NCBI GenBank assembly: GCA_027618475.1
Contig: JAQCEJ010000004.1
Span: forward strand, 1 to 64,000
Direction of reading: 5' to 3'
DNA length: 64,000 nucleotides
Origin: Planctomycetota bacterium
GTDB taxonomy: Bacteria; Planctomycetota; Planctomycetia; Planctomycetales; Planctomycetaceae
In this document: in pieces, positions 18,303-27,907 of the stretch
Position numbering within the stretch: position 1 is the first letter of the stretch
Layout of the letters: every line of letters begins with the position of its first letter
Made by a program: the position numbers and the translations under genes
The notes under the pieces: model-generated
What the model was told of the DNA's origin: nothing
The model's database searches: none
Seen by the model: only the letters and a program-made list of their open reading frames with translations

Positions 18303-20228
18303 ATGTTCGATCGATGGCGGTTATTCTACGGTTATCTTGTACCGATCGTGTTGTCGTCCTGTTTCTTTGTCGAGTTCCCGGCATCGGCCGACGAATTTGT
18401 AGATGCCCTCTCCAAACCTCTGCTGCAACCCGACGAAGCGAGACGGCAACACGCGAACTTCGTTCTCAAACGGATTCCGGAACTGAAACTCCCCGCAACC
18501 GCTGACGACTGGGCGCAGCGCGCGGCCGAACTGCGCACTCAGGTGTTACACGACGTCGTTTTTCGTGGCGTGCCCGAAGAGTGGTACACGGCGGAACCCG
18601 AAATCGTCTGGATGGATGAGATCGCCACGCCATATGGTTACTCGATCAAAAAACTCCGGTACGAGGCTCTTCCCGGATTCTGGATTCCCGCCGTGTTGTA
18701 TGTTCCCGACAACATCGAAGGCCAGGTGCCGGTCGTTCTCAACGTGAACGGACACACCGCCGACGGCAAGTCGACCGACTACAAACAACTCCGTTGCATC
18801 AATCTGGCGAAGCAGGGGATGATCGCTCTCAATCCCGAGTGGCTTTTCATGGGGCAATTACGCCAACCGGGATACGCTCACAACAATATTGCGTTTCTCG
18901 ATTTATGCGGCACAAGCGGGTTGAGCGTTTTCTATCTGGCGATGTCTCGCGGCATCGATGTGTTGCTGTCGCTCGAAAATGCTGACGAAGAGCGAATCGC
19001 AGTCACCGGATTGTCCGGCGGTGGCTGGCAGACGATCATTCTGAGTTCGCTCGACGAACGTGTGACGCTCAGTGTCCCCGTCGCCGGTTATAGCGCCCTC
19101 GCCGAACGGGTCGACCATCACGGCAGCGTCGGCGATCTTGAACAGAATCCCAGCGACCTGATTTCGATCGCCGATTACACGCATCTGACAGCGATGATGG
19201 TCCCTCGACCAACGCTTCAAATCTACAACGACAAAGACAACTGTTGCTTTGTCTCGTCACACGTCAAACCGAACACCTATGTGCCGATCGTCCCCTTCTT
19301 TGAGCAGGCGGGGGCGGGGGAATGTTTCGAATACTACGAGAACAGCGACCCGGGTACGCACAACTACGATCTGGATAACAGGCAGCAGTTGTACCGATTC
19401 TTGAACAAGCACTTTTTTGCCGACGACACCGATCGCAACCGGCAGGAAATCCCTTCCGAGAAGGAACTCAAAACGGCCGAGGAATTGTACGTTCCTGTTC
19501 CTGACGACAACGCGACGTTTTATTCTCTCGCCGCTCACTTTTCAGCCGATCTGCCCCATTTGCTCGACGCCACACGAGACGAACAGCGCGAATTTCTGAG
19601 AAAACTCCTGCGATTCAACGACCGGGATGCAACGCTAGAACCGCTTGGCGAGGTCGAAACTTTCGATACGCACACCGTCGAACGATTCAAAGTTCAGATC
19701 GGGGACGATTGGTCGATCTCGGTCGCCGTCATCGGCGGAGAGTCGATCGAGCGGACGGCACTGTTACTCGCCGATGCCGGGTTCAAGTCGCAGGCCGAGG
19801 CGATCGCCGCTCAGGTCGAGATGGGAACGCGGATCATCTGTTTCGACCCGGTCAACATCGGTGAGATGCAGCCACTGAGAATTCCATATCAGGGAGCGAT
19901 GTTACTTGCGACTGTCGGAGAACGTCCGCTTGGTGTTCAAGCCCAGCAGATTCAATGTGTGGCGGCGGCGGTCGGAAAACGGTACGGTACCAAAACGGTC
20001 GATGTCGTCTCGGTCGGACCACGCACGAGCCTCGCGGCGTTGTGTGCCGCCGCAATCGATGAAACGTCGTTGTTCGGTGCACTGAAGCCCACAGGACTCC
20101 CGTCGTCGTTAAAAGCGTTTCTGCAGCCCGACGCATCATATGACAAAACACCCGAAGTGTACTGTTTTGGTCTGCTTCAGCATTTCGACATCGAACAGCT
20201 TCAGTTGTTACGCGTAAAAGATCGGTAG
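18303..20228 (+). CDS. Exported alpha/beta-hydrolase (acetylxylan-esterase-like) protein
   Basis: 641 residues from ATG 18303, chosen for GAGGAG seven bases upstream and for the signal peptide MFDRWRLFYGYLVPIVLSS; a longer frame overlaps the previous gene. An N-terminal alpha/beta-hydrolase domain includes VLNVNGHTADGKS and the nucleophile elbow GLSGGGWQT, as in acetylxylan/cephalosporin-C esterase relatives of planctomycetes. The C-terminal third (IERTALLLADAGFKSQAEAI, AVGKRYGTKTVDVVSVGPRT) looks like a second, degenerate hydrolase-like domain without an obvious Ser elbow. It may be a periplasmic carbohydrate esterase. Confidence 0.8.
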   Translation: MFDRWRLFYGYLVPIVLSSCFFVEFPASADEFVDALSKPLLQPDEARRQHANFVLKRIPELKLPATADDWAQRAAELRTQVLHDVVFRGVPEEWYTAEPEIVWMDEIATPYGYSIKKLRYEALPGFWIPAVLYVPDNIEGQVPVVLNVNGHTADGKSTDYKQLRCINLAKQGMIALNPEWLFMGQLRQPGYAHNNIAFLDLCGTSGLSVFYLAMSRGIDVLLSLENADEERIAVTGLSGGGWQTIILSSLDERVTLSVPVAGYSALAERVDHHGSVGDLEQNPSDLISIADYTHLTAMMVPRPTLQIYNDKDNCCFVSSHVKPNTYVPIVPFFEQAGAGECFEYYENSDPGTHNYDLDNRQQLYRFLNKHFFADDTDRNRQEIPSEKELKTAEELYVPVPDDNATFYSLAAHFSADLPHLLDATRDEQREFLRKLLRFNDRDATLEPLGEVETFDTHTVERFKVQIGDDWSISVAVIGGESIERTALLLADAGFKSQAEAIAAQVEMGTRIICFDPVNIGEMQPLRIPYQGAMLLATVGERPLGVQAQQIQCVAAAVGKRYGTKTVDVVSVGPRTSLAALCAAAIDETSLFGALKPTGLPSSLKAFLQPDASYDKTPEVYCFGLLQHFDIEQLQLLRVKDR

Positions 20229-20245
20229 CAATCCCTGAAATAACA

Positions 20246-20290
20246 CATGCCTCCGATCAACGAGTTGTCGATCGGAGGCATGTTCGTTTT
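20246..20290 (+). terminator. Strong terminator between convergent genes
   Basis: Thirteen-base perfect stem CATGCCTCCGATC/GATCGGAGGCATG (20246-20282) with an 11-base loop, followed by TTCGTTTT. It sits between the esterase-like gene (+) and the antiporter gene (-) and could serve both. Confidence 0.85.
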
Positions 20291-20316
20291 AGCGATCTGT
20301 GGCGTCGGTTTCTTAT

Positions 20317-21867
20317 TTACAGCAGAAAAATAACCGTCGTCAGCGCGAAGATCGGCAACAGAAAGATGCCGCTGTAGAGCATGTAACCGAAGAAGCTCGG
20401 CATGCGGACATTATTGGTTTCGGCAATCGCCTTGACCATAAAGTTCGGACCGTTGCCGATGTACGTCATGGCTCCCATGAAAACAGCCCCCAGGCTGATC
20501 GCCATAAGATAGCTCGTGAGCACGCCCGCCATTTTGAGTCCTTCGGCGGGAATCGTTTTTGCGGTTTCGAAGAAGACGACGTACGTGGGAGCGTTATCGA
20601 GAAAACTCGACAACGAACCGGTTCCCCAGAAAAACTTCCACGGTTGATCGAACCCGAGCGCCGGGCCGTGCACGTTCAGAATCTGCACCGGTGCCTGCAT
20701 GCAGATGAAGATGCCGGTGAACAGTGCAGCGACTTCGATGATCGCACCGTAACTGAACGAGTTCTGCGTACGGATTTTATTCGACGTACACCACAGCGAC
20801 AGCGCGGTGAGGCCGAGCATCAAGACTTCGCGAAGATAGAGCGGAGCATGCCAGTGCGTCCCCGGGAAGGGTTTCGACGGGTCGAGCAAGGCCACGCAGA
20901 AGATCACCCCAACCAGCCAGGCGAAGTTCATCGAACCGCGAATCGCGAACGGCTGCCGTTCGGCGGCGGTCATCGTGAAGGCATCAGCTTCCTCTTTTCG
21001 GGAGACGATCGAATCGTAGACGAAGTACAAAGCCACTAGCGTAATGTTGGTGAAGAGCCACATCGGCCACAGATTCAACGTCCACAGAAATTCGACGCCC
21101 CGAAGATATCCGAGAAACAACGGGGGATCGCCGATCGGCAGCAGACATCCGCCTGTGTTACAGACAACGAAGATGAAAAAGACAACGGTATGTGCGACGT
21201 GCGTGCGGCGTGCGTTAGCACGAAGCAGCGGGCGAATCAGCAGCATGGCAGCTCCGGTCGTCCCGATAAAACTTGCGAGCACCGCACCAATACCGATGAC
21301 CGAAGCGTTAAAGCGGGAATGACCGACGAACGACCCCTCGACGGCAACGCCGCCGCTGATGACATACAGGCTGAACAACAGCACGATAAACGGAATGTAT
21401 TCGACAAGAATCGCATTCTTGAGCACGGCCATCGCCGCCGGCCAACCAGTTGCCGACAGTTCGTGCGTACTATGATCGACGATCCCGTGTCCGTACGCCA
21501 AGCCGTAGTACAACAACGTGGCCCCTCCCAGACTGGCGGAGACGAGAAACCGATTGCGGTTGTGTTCCCACCAGTGGGCTGTCGAATGAATCAAAGGCAG
21601 TACAGCGATACATCCCAGCAGCAGTGCGAACGGAATGACGCTGTAAAGAGCGGGGGGAATGATCGTATGCGATTCTGATTCGTGTGCGGCGGCGTGGTTA
21701 TGCCCGTGCAACGCCTGTTCGATAGCAACGTGAGCCGTCGCAAGTGCGGGCGCCCCCGACTGCAACAACTGCCAGCCGGAGTAAGAGACGATCAGACAGA
21801 CAATCGAAGCGATAACGAACCGACGCGAGTCGGTCGATGCGGTTTGTGAGTGAAGAGTGTGTTCCAT
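20317..21867 (-). CDS. NhaD-like sodium:proton antiporter (ion-transporter superfamily)
   Basis: 516 residues with a dozen or so hydrophobic segments. [24 protein letters not shown]-like sequence in the middle, [23 protein letters not shown] and [15 protein letters not shown] are the characteristic NhaD/ArsB-type half-helix motifs. An insertion after the first helix is His-rich ([14 protein letters not shown]), which could bind metal ions. Family members exchange Na+ or Li+ for protons; other members of the superfamily move citrate or arsenite, so the substrate is inferred. Confidence 0.85.
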   Translation of the reverse strand: MEHTLHSQTASTDSRRFVIASIVCLIVSYSGWQLLQSGAPALATAHVAIEQALHGHNHAAAHESESHTIIPPALYSVIPFALLLGCIAVLPLIHSTAHWWEHNRNRFLVSASLGGATLLYYGLAYGHGIVDHSTHELSATGWPAAMAVLKNAILVEYIPFIVLLFSLYVISGGVAVEGSFVGHSRFNASVIGIGAVLASFIGTTGAAMLLIRPLLRANARRTHVAHTVVFFIFVVCNTGGCLLPIGDPPLFLGYLRGVEFLWTLNLWPMWLFTNITLVALYFVYDSIVSRKEEADAFTMTAAERQPFAIRGSMNFAWLVGVIFCVALLDPSKPFPGTHWHAPLYLREVLMLGLTALSLWCTSNKIRTQNSFSYGAIIEVAALFTGIFICMQAPVQILNVHGPALGFDQPWKFFWGTGSLSSFLDNAPTYVVFFETAKTIPAEGLKMAGVLTSYLMAISLGAVFMGAMTYIGNGPNFMVKAIAETNNVRMPSFFGYMLYSGIFLLPIFALTTVIFLL

Positions 21868-21920
21868 AATTATACTTTAACGTTGAGTTGAAGGTGCTCT
21901 GTAAGTTCGAAGTTTGAAGT

Positions 21921-23885
21921 CTATTGCAGTTGCAATTCGGGGGTTCGGTCAGAGGAGCGATTGCTGTGCGGTGCTTCCGACAGGTAGTCCTGAATTAATT
22001 GTTGTGCGGTCGGTTGGTCGAGAAGATTCTGCTTGATCAGTGCCGATGCGACGACTTGGGGTGTTTCCTGCTGTAAGGCCAGCAGATAAACCACTTGTTC
22101 TTCGGTGAGAAGTTCGAGACGAATCGACGTGATGCCGAATCGATCGCCGTGAACCTCCTGATCGGACAACACCTGTTCGACGTCGGGAGGGGTAAGGTAT
22201 CCCTCTCGTATGGCAAGTTGCCCGATGTGAATGCTTTCCATCTTACAGCCGAGCAGTGCTTTCGAGACCGTCGGAATATCAAAGACGCCGCGTGATACCA
22301 GCCAGCGGCTGAATCGCGACTGATTGATTCCCCGGTACAGACGGCGTTCCTGTTCATCCAGCAGACAGCGTAAGCAGACACGGTTGCGGCCCGTCTGTTT
22401 TGCTTCGTACATCGCTTCGTCGGCAGCAGCGATCAGTCGTTCGCATAATCCACTCGGATCACGATTCGAAATCGTGAATGCGACACCGAAGCTGGCCGTC
22501 ACCGGGACGACCTCTTCACCGTATAAGATTTTTTCGGCCTCGATTTTCGCACGAATTCGTTCGGCCAGTTTTTCGAGTCCTTTTTCCGTCGGCTGACTGA
22601 CCAGAATAACGAATTCTTCTCCGCCGAAACGAGCAAGAATATCGGTCGTACGCAGATCGTCTCCCAACAGTTTGGCAACGCGCTGCAACACTTCGTCGCC
22701 GAATTGATGGCCGTAGGTATCGTTCAGCTTCTTGAAGCGATCGACATCGATGAAGATCAAACCGACGGGCATCGACGTTCGTCCCGAGAGATTGATTTCA
22801 CGGGCAATCGCCTGGTCGAAGTAATTGCGGTTGTAAACCTTCGTTAAAGGGTCGTGCATTACCTGTTTCTGCAGTTCCTCGTTACGCGAGGTCAATTCCT
22901 GCTTTTCGCGTTCGAAGGCTTCGTTCTTGGCGACAGCTTGCGTGCCGGCGACATGTTCGCGCATGGCGAGCATCGACAGTTGTTCGTTCGCTTGAGCCAT
23001 CAGTTCGGTCGGGTCGCCGAATTCGCTCATATCGACCGAAAACAGCTCGCCAGTCGTGTTGATGCGACTGCTTGCCTGTTCGAGAAAATCCTGCAACGCG
23101 TCTTCCGTCATGCCGTACAGTGCGTTCGAGTGTTCGCGAATCTGGCAAAGAGCGGTCCCTTTGCGGTTCGTACAGAAATAGTCGCCGATGGCAGCGGCCA
23201 GAGCCGAACCCCCGACCAGTTCGAAATGCGAATCGTTCTGCTGGGCCTGAATGTTTTCGAGCGTCCAGTGATGCGACGTCACAGCGGCGACGAGAGCATC
23301 GGGCATCTGCCAGTTTTTCATCAGCTGCACGCCGATGTCGACATGACTGACGCCCAGGTGTTCCTGTTCGATTTCGTGGAGAGGGCGCAAGTCGTTCCGC
23401 GCGAGATCAAGCACGGGAAGATACTCTTTCGGAATCGTTTTGAGCATCGCCAGCCGGCCAAGATCCATCAACAGACCGACGAGAAAGAATTCAGCTTCGA
23501 GCCCTTTGCGACTTTGTTTGCCTAACAGCTCGGCGACGGCGCCATGCACGACCGATTGTTTCCAGTATTCCTGATAATGAACAGCCAGCGGCCCCTGCGA
23601 CATAGATGCGTCGGAGAGTGCGAAACTCATCGCCAGCGACGTGATCATCGTTGTCCCCAACATCGGAACCGCCCGCTCGATCGACGTGACTTCCGACTTG
23701 AAGCCGAAGAACGACGAATTCGTCGCCTTTAGAATTTTTGCGGCGATGGCCGGATCGGTCTTGATAACGGCGACGATTTCGCGGATTTCCGTTTCCGGAT
23801 CTTTGATGAGGTCCAGCAATTTTACGGCAACAACAGGGAGAGTCGGCAATTGAGTCGACGACCATATTTTCTTAGGATCGATCAT
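21921..23885 (-). CDS. HDOD-GGDEF signalling protein (diguanylate cyclase)
   Basis: About 654 residues if started at ATG 23885 (MIDPKKIWSS). An alternative ATG at 23918 adds eleven residues, and neither has a clear ribosome site. An HDOD domain (about 1-210) begins LPTLPVVAVKLLDLIKDPET. A helical linker leads to a GGDEF domain containing DPLTKVYNRNYFDQAI and active-site RFGGEEF. RTTD five residues before it fits the product-inhibition I-site, so it should make cyclic-di-GMP. The last about 130 residues repeat the pattern LVSRGVFDIPTVSKALL / LAIREGYLTPPDVEQVLSD, which resembles the type II secretion ATPase N-terminal (MshEN-like) fold. Confidence 0.88.
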   Translation of the reverse strand: MIDPKKIWSSTQLPTLPVVAVKLLDLIKDPETEIREIVAVIKTDPAIAAKILKATNSSFFGFKSEVTSIERAVPMLGTTMITSLAMSFALSDASMSQGPLAVHYQEYWKQSVVHGAVAELLGKQSRKGLEAEFFLVGLLMDLGRLAMLKTIPKEYLPVLDLARNDLRPLHEIEQEHLGVSHVDIGVQLMKNWQMPDALVAAVTSHHWTLENIQAQQNDSHFELVGGSALAAAIGDYFCTNRKGTALCQIREHSNALYGMTEDALQDFLEQASSRINTTGELFSVDMSEFGDPTELMAQANEQLSMLAMREHVAGTQAVAKNEAFEREKQELTSRNEELQKQVMHDPLTKVYNRNYFDQAIAREINLSGRTSMPVGLIFIDVDRFKKLNDTYGHQFGDEVLQRVAKLLGDDLRTTDILARFGGEEFVILVSQPTEKGLEKLAERIRAKIEAEKILYGEEVVPVTASFGVAFTISNRDPSGLCERLIAAADEAMYEAKQTGRNRVCLRCLLDEQERRLYRGINQSRFSRWLVSRGVFDIPTVSKALLGCKMESIHIGQLAIREGYLTPPDVEQVLSDQEVHGDRFGITSIRLELLTEEQVVYLLALQQETPQVVASALIKQNLLDQPTAQQLIQDYLSEAPHSNRSSDRTPELQLQ

Positions 23886-24095
23886 GATGAAATCGTTAGT
23901 TAGGGGTTTCACATTCACTCAAATTGGGATGAGAAGTCGCGTTGTCGTCCATTCTCAGAACCGATTCGACGATTAAGGTTGGCAAATCGTCGGGCAGCGG
24001 CGAGGGGGTGTCATCGAGGCTGGTTTTATCGCATGTTAATGAGTCGTGAGTTGTTATTTCGTTGCCTTCGACGCAGAACGTTCGATGACGGAATC

Positions 24096-24461
24096 TCACA
24101 CCGAAACACCGATCCATTTTTCGAGTTTTTCCCGCAATCCGTCGGGAGTAAACGGCTTGACCAGATAATCTGAAATACCGCTCTGAAGCGCGGTGACGAT
24201 GCGGACGCGCTCGGCTTCGGCTGTGATCATGATGACCGGAATGTCATTGTTGACCTGCCGGATTTCCTTCAGCAGCGACAACCCGTCCATGACCGGCATG
24301 TTCCAGTCGCTGAGCACGATGTCGAATGTTCCTGCGTTGAAACGGTCGAGCGCCTGACGACCATCTTCGGCTTCGGTAACGTCGTCGATACCGAGTTTGT
24401 TCAAACAGCGCCTATGTAGCGTTCTCATCGTTGCCGAGTCATCGGCGAGTAAGACTTTCAT
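24096..24461 (-). CDS. Single-domain response regulator (CheY-like)
   Basis: 121 residues from ATG 24461, with AGGAG eight bases upstream; a longer upstream frame is not needed. Receiver residues are present: DD near the N-terminus (LLADDSATMRT), the phosphorylated Asp in IVLSDWNMPVMDGL, the Thr in VIMITAEAE and the Lys in YLVKPFTPD. There is no output domain, so it probably acts by protein contact, as in chemotaxis or surface-signalling systems. No histidine kinase is nearby. It lies upstream of the HDOD-GGDEF gene on the same strand. Confidence 0.92.
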   Translation of the reverse strand: MKVLLADDSATMRTLHRRCLNKLGIDDVTEAEDGRQALDRFNAGTFDIVLSDWNMPVMDGLSLLKEIRQVNNDIPVIMITAEAERVRIVTALQSGISDYLVKPFTPDGLREKLEKWIGVSV

Positions 24462-24926
24462 CGTTAATTCTCCTGTGAGTCGTCGAAACCGTTCCATTCG
24501 GTGAATGCACACGCGATGGCAAATGGTCCGATTTGGAGTCAAACAGAATGCAGAGGAGTTGCATATTCGAGGGTAAAAATTGTGTGATTGACACCGCTGA
24601 TGACATGGGGTTCCTTTTTGTCATCAACGTTACCGGCGGCGATCGATTCGAGACTTTCTCTTATTTTCCTGGCTCGAAACGTACGCCCACCTCACATGGA
24701 ACATAGGTCACGATCGAACGAGAAATGGGGCCGATGCCGAAATGCAACAGGCGAAAGCAGGATGAAGATACCGAATGTGTGAATCGTTCGGTTTATTCCG
24801 GCTCACGACGGCATCGGCGAAGCATCCCCTCGAACGGATGCCGATGGTCATAGGAGGACGACGAGCCGTAGAATCCTGCTGCCTGATTAGAGGCCGAATG
24901 ATCGCGTACCATACCGCAAACGACCG
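24462..24926. other. Intergenic region upstream of the CheY-like gene
   Basis: 465 bp without a supported gene. A weak 7-bp hairpin GATGACA...TGTCATC (about 24598-24627) is visible. I see no convincing promoter or small gene. Confidence 0.4.
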
Positions 24927-25628
24927 TTATTTTTCCGGTTCCACGATCTGGCGGAGATACACGGCGAGATCCATTTCGAGTTTGAGCAAGCGATGCCAGT
25001 TGGCCTGATCGAACGACAGTGTTCGCAACGTATCGGCGGGAGCCCCTTCGTCCGGGGAATTTTCTTCGACTCCCTCCAGAACCGAACGCAACTCATCGTG
25101 CAGATAAGCCAACACATCTGAGACGAGTGCCCGTTGCACCGGGAAGAGCGTCTGAGGAAGAATTGGTGGTCCCTGTGGAAAGAGCGGAAGGTCTTCGTCG
25201 TCGTACGAATTCTCCGCACGTGTCGCCTTCGGACGATCCAGATGTCCGAATTCCGTCCCCGCCGATTGGGCGACCTCTTCACCGGCGTCGTCGAGTTCGG
25301 CAGTCGACACATTCTCGTGCAGATGGGCGATCTCTTCCGGACTGCCGTAGACCAGCAGACAACGCCCGATCGAGAGTAAGTCTCCGATTTGCAGCACGCG
25401 CATCTGCACAGGATGACCGTTGACTCGGGTTCCGTTCGTGCTTTCCAGATCGGTGAGAATGATGCGTTCGCCGTCTTCCTGAATTTTGGCATGAAATCGG
25501 CTGATCCGTTCGTCGTTCAGGCGAATCGAATTTTCATCTTCGCGGCCGATTGTCACGGGAGTTTCGAGATCGGAGAAAACGCGTCCCCGCTCCATTCCCT
25601 CCAGAACCTGTAAGCTAATTGTAGCCAT
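24927..25628 (-). CDS. FHA-domain protein
   Basis: 233 residues. An N-terminal forkhead-associated domain spans about 1-95: ETPVTIGREDENSIRL, ISRFHAKI, LTDLESTNGTRVNG, including the conserved Arg, Ser and Asn that read phosphothreonine. The C-terminal half is helical (LVSDVLAYLHDELRSVLEGV, LLKLEMDLAVYLRQIV) and unknown. It likely recruits phosphorylated partners in Ser/Thr kinase signalling, which is abundant in planctomycetes; no kinase is adjacent. Confidence 0.9.
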   Translation of the reverse strand: MATISLQVLEGMERGRVFSDLETPVTIGREDENSIRLNDERISRFHAKIQEDGERIILTDLESTNGTRVNGHPVQMRVLQIGDLLSIGRCLLVYGSPEEIAHLHENVSTAELDDAGEEVAQSAGTEFGHLDRPKATRAENSYDDEDLPLFPQGPPILPQTLFPVQRALVSDVLAYLHDELRSVLEGVEENSPDEGAPADTLRTLSFDQANWHRLLKLEMDLAVYLRQIVEPEK

Positions 25629-25957
25629 GTTTTGCGCTATTCATCCGCAGCAAGTCGCCTGCCCGCGCGGCGGTCATGTTGCAGTTTAAAACATTACATG
25701 CGTTCTCATGCCCCTCGGGATAACGAATTGTTGCAACTTGTACTGAAGGGACCGAAACCGAACCGTCGAGCGTGGGGTCAACAATTACCGCTGCCGGTTA
25801 CACCAGAATGCCAATTGAAGACCCTCCCTTGTAACAGTCTGCCATCGCTATCGTCAAGCAAAACCGAAAAGAGACGCGAATCCTCGTCGGGATTTAACAC
25901 TCAGCAGTGGTCTCAGTCAGAGACCGGAATCTGGTCTCGATCGTCGAACGCTATAAA
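25629..25957. other. Intergenic region between receiver and FHA genes
   Basis: 329 bp. A small hairpin GAGACC...GGTCTC (25920-25938) follows the end of the receiver gene and might be a weak terminator. No gene is supported here. Confidence 0.35.
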
Positions 25958-26431
25958 TTACGAAGGACATAAACGAGACTGAATGTCCCGGTCGCAGTAG
26001 GTGTCTTCAATGGCCGACGACACGGTTTGAATCAGTTCTCGCCGTCCGACAGGTTTGGCTAAAACCGAGTAAACCTCGGCATCGCCCGCCTCGCGGCGCA
26101 AGCCTTCGGTTACATTGGCCGTAATCAGAATGCAGGGGGTTTGCTGATTGCGGGCTTTGACGATTTTGGCCGTATCCAGCCCGGTCATCACATGCATATT
26201 CATGTCGAGAATGCACAGGTGCACCTCGATATTCTGCAGCAACTCGACCGCCTGTTCTCCGCACTCGGCTTCGACCAGATCAAAGTAGGGACGAAACAAT
26301 TCCGAAAGAACGCCGCGAAACTGCGCGTCGTCGTCGACGATCATAAATCGATAAGAACGGTTAGTGCTTGCAACCACGTCATCTGCCTCAGTGCAACAAT
26401 TCGCCTTCCCGACGAAGGACTCGTTCTGCAT
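25958..26431 (-). CDS. Response regulator receiver protein
   Basis: 157 residues with a short N-terminal extension (about 27 residues) before the receiver domain. Key positions are DDD in FMIVDDDAQFRG, the Asp in LCILDMNMHVMTGLD, the Thr in ILITANVTE and the Lys in VLAKPVGRRE. There is no DNA-binding output domain. It is the second stand-alone receiver in a 6-kb signalling group with HDOD-GGDEF and FHA genes. Confidence 0.87.
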   Translation of the reverse strand: MQNESFVGKANCCTEADDVVASTNRSYRFMIVDDDAQFRGVLSELFRPYFDLVEAECGEQAVELLQNIEVHLCILDMNMHVMTGLDTAKIVKARNQQTPCILITANVTEGLRREAGDAEVYSVLAKPVGRRELIQTVSSAIEDTYCDRDIQSRLCPS

Positions 26432-26575
26432 GGCCTTTAATCACGCGAATCATCATTCGACCAGACGACTCGGTGTGCTTACCAATTATAGACCTATTTC
26501 TGACGCACGGCGGAAAATCATGTCGCGGATATTGTAGTTATGACCGAAATGATGTCAAACCTAATCTACCGTTAT

Positions 26576-27604
26576 TCAGACATGCGGAGACGACACCTGC
26601 CGCGCCGATGTCTTCTGCACTCTGACGGTGGATGCCGGAACGGCATCCCCTTCGTCCGCTTGAACCAGCCGACCCGTTCGTTCGAGGAATTCGACAATAC
26701 GGCGATCGTATTCCACGGGATACTGTACGCGGGCGGTATTGTGCCGGGCACCGGGGACGATCCAGACATCGACCGCCGGTTCGCCTCCCGCAGCCTGACA
26801 GAGTTCCTGGATCACCGACGGCTTGACATACGTGTCGAGTTCGCCCGACAGCCAGAAGACGGGTTTCGACCGCAGCGCCGGGAGTTGACGTTCGAGATTC
26901 GTATAACGGCAATGATGTTGCCGCTGACTTATCCAGCGCATTACCGCCAGCGTCATCTCGACACGCCAGAAGGGAAACCAGGCTTTCACCCGGCGGCCAA
27001 GAGCATATTCGAGCCAGCGCGAGGCGTGCAGCGTCATCAACCGACGGGTGGAGTAGGCGCTCTCAACGATCACCCCCGAGACGTTTTCCGTTCGTGCCGC
27101 AGCACTCAGAACCGCTCCGGCTCCTTTACTGATGCCGAAGAGAAAAAACGGCAGTTCGTTCCATTCGGGTTGCGTGCGAATGAAATCGATCGCTCCATTG
27201 ACGTCGTCGACATCGTATTCGGTGAGCCATTTCGAGGCGTCGTAACCGTCGCGCTGTTCGCTGTCGCCATGTTGCGAAAAATCGAACGCGACGACGGAAA
27301 ACCCGGCCGACAACAAGCCTTCGCAGTAATGACGGGCGGTCCAGCGATTGCCGCCGAATTCGTGACAGAAGAGCACGAGCCCGCAAGGATGTTTGTGATG
27401 AGAATTGAAAAGGCTCCCTTTCAGCAGCACCCGACCGTCAGCCGAAGGAAAGAAAAAACTTTCCACAGCGGGATCTTCTTCTCCGATTCGTGCCGCGAAC
27501 GGAAGCGTACGATCAAAAATTGGCAGGCCGACTCGAAGTCCGTAAATATAAATAAACAGATCGACGAGAATCAGGATCGAAATGGATAGAATGATCCATA
27601 CCAC
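26576..27604 (-). CDS. Membrane-anchored alpha/beta hydrolase
   Basis: 342 residues from GTG 27604, with AAGGA six bases upstream. An N-terminal membrane helix (IILSISILILVDLFIYIYGL) is followed by an alpha/beta-hydrolase domain: GLVLFCHEFGGNRW (oxyanion region), the nucleophile elbow FGISKGAGAV, Asp in SGELDTYVKP and His in PGARHNTAR. The triad is complete. It resembles BEM46/YqkD-like serine hydrolases, whose substrates are mostly unknown. Confidence 0.85.
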   Translation of the reverse strand: MVWIILSISILILVDLFIYIYGLRVGLPIFDRTLPFAARIGEEDPAVESFFFPSADGRVLLKGSLFNSHHKHPCGLVLFCHEFGGNRWTARHYCEGLLSAGFSVVAFDFSQHGDSEQRDGYDASKWLTEYDVDDVNGAIDFIRTQPEWNELPFFLFGISKGAGAVLSAAARTENVSGVIVESAYSTRRLMTLHASRWLEYALGRRVKAWFPFWRVEMTLAVMRWISQRQHHCRYTNLERQLPALRSKPVFWLSGELDTYVKPSVIQELCQAAGGEPAVDVWIVPGARHNTARVQYPVEYDRRIVEFLERTGRLVQADEGDAVPASTVRVQKTSARQVSSPHV

Positions 27605-27907
27605 TTGAAATCCTTCGCTTTCCGCGATTCAAGGTTGCCATGTTTTCGGGGATCCGTCAAGCCCCGGTTAAACAGCGGATTTCCGCTAACAAACCGGCGA
27701 TTACGCGATCGCCTGGGGAAATAATCCGAAGGTCGGTCGACCGCTCGAATCGAGTTGCTGCCATTATCACATCAAAAGGTGTGCGTCAAACGCACCAAGA
27801 CCTCGTTTTGACTGCATATTTCATTCCGTTTCCTCGAATTCCTCTGCGTCCCAACCCCCACCCGGAAAAGACGACGCGAGATACATCGGTCCCCTTGGAC
27901 GAGACAC
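27605..27907. other. Intergenic region downstream of fabF
   Basis: 303 bp between the fabF stop and the hydrolase start, both on the minus strand. I see no gene and no convincing terminator. Confidence 0.35.
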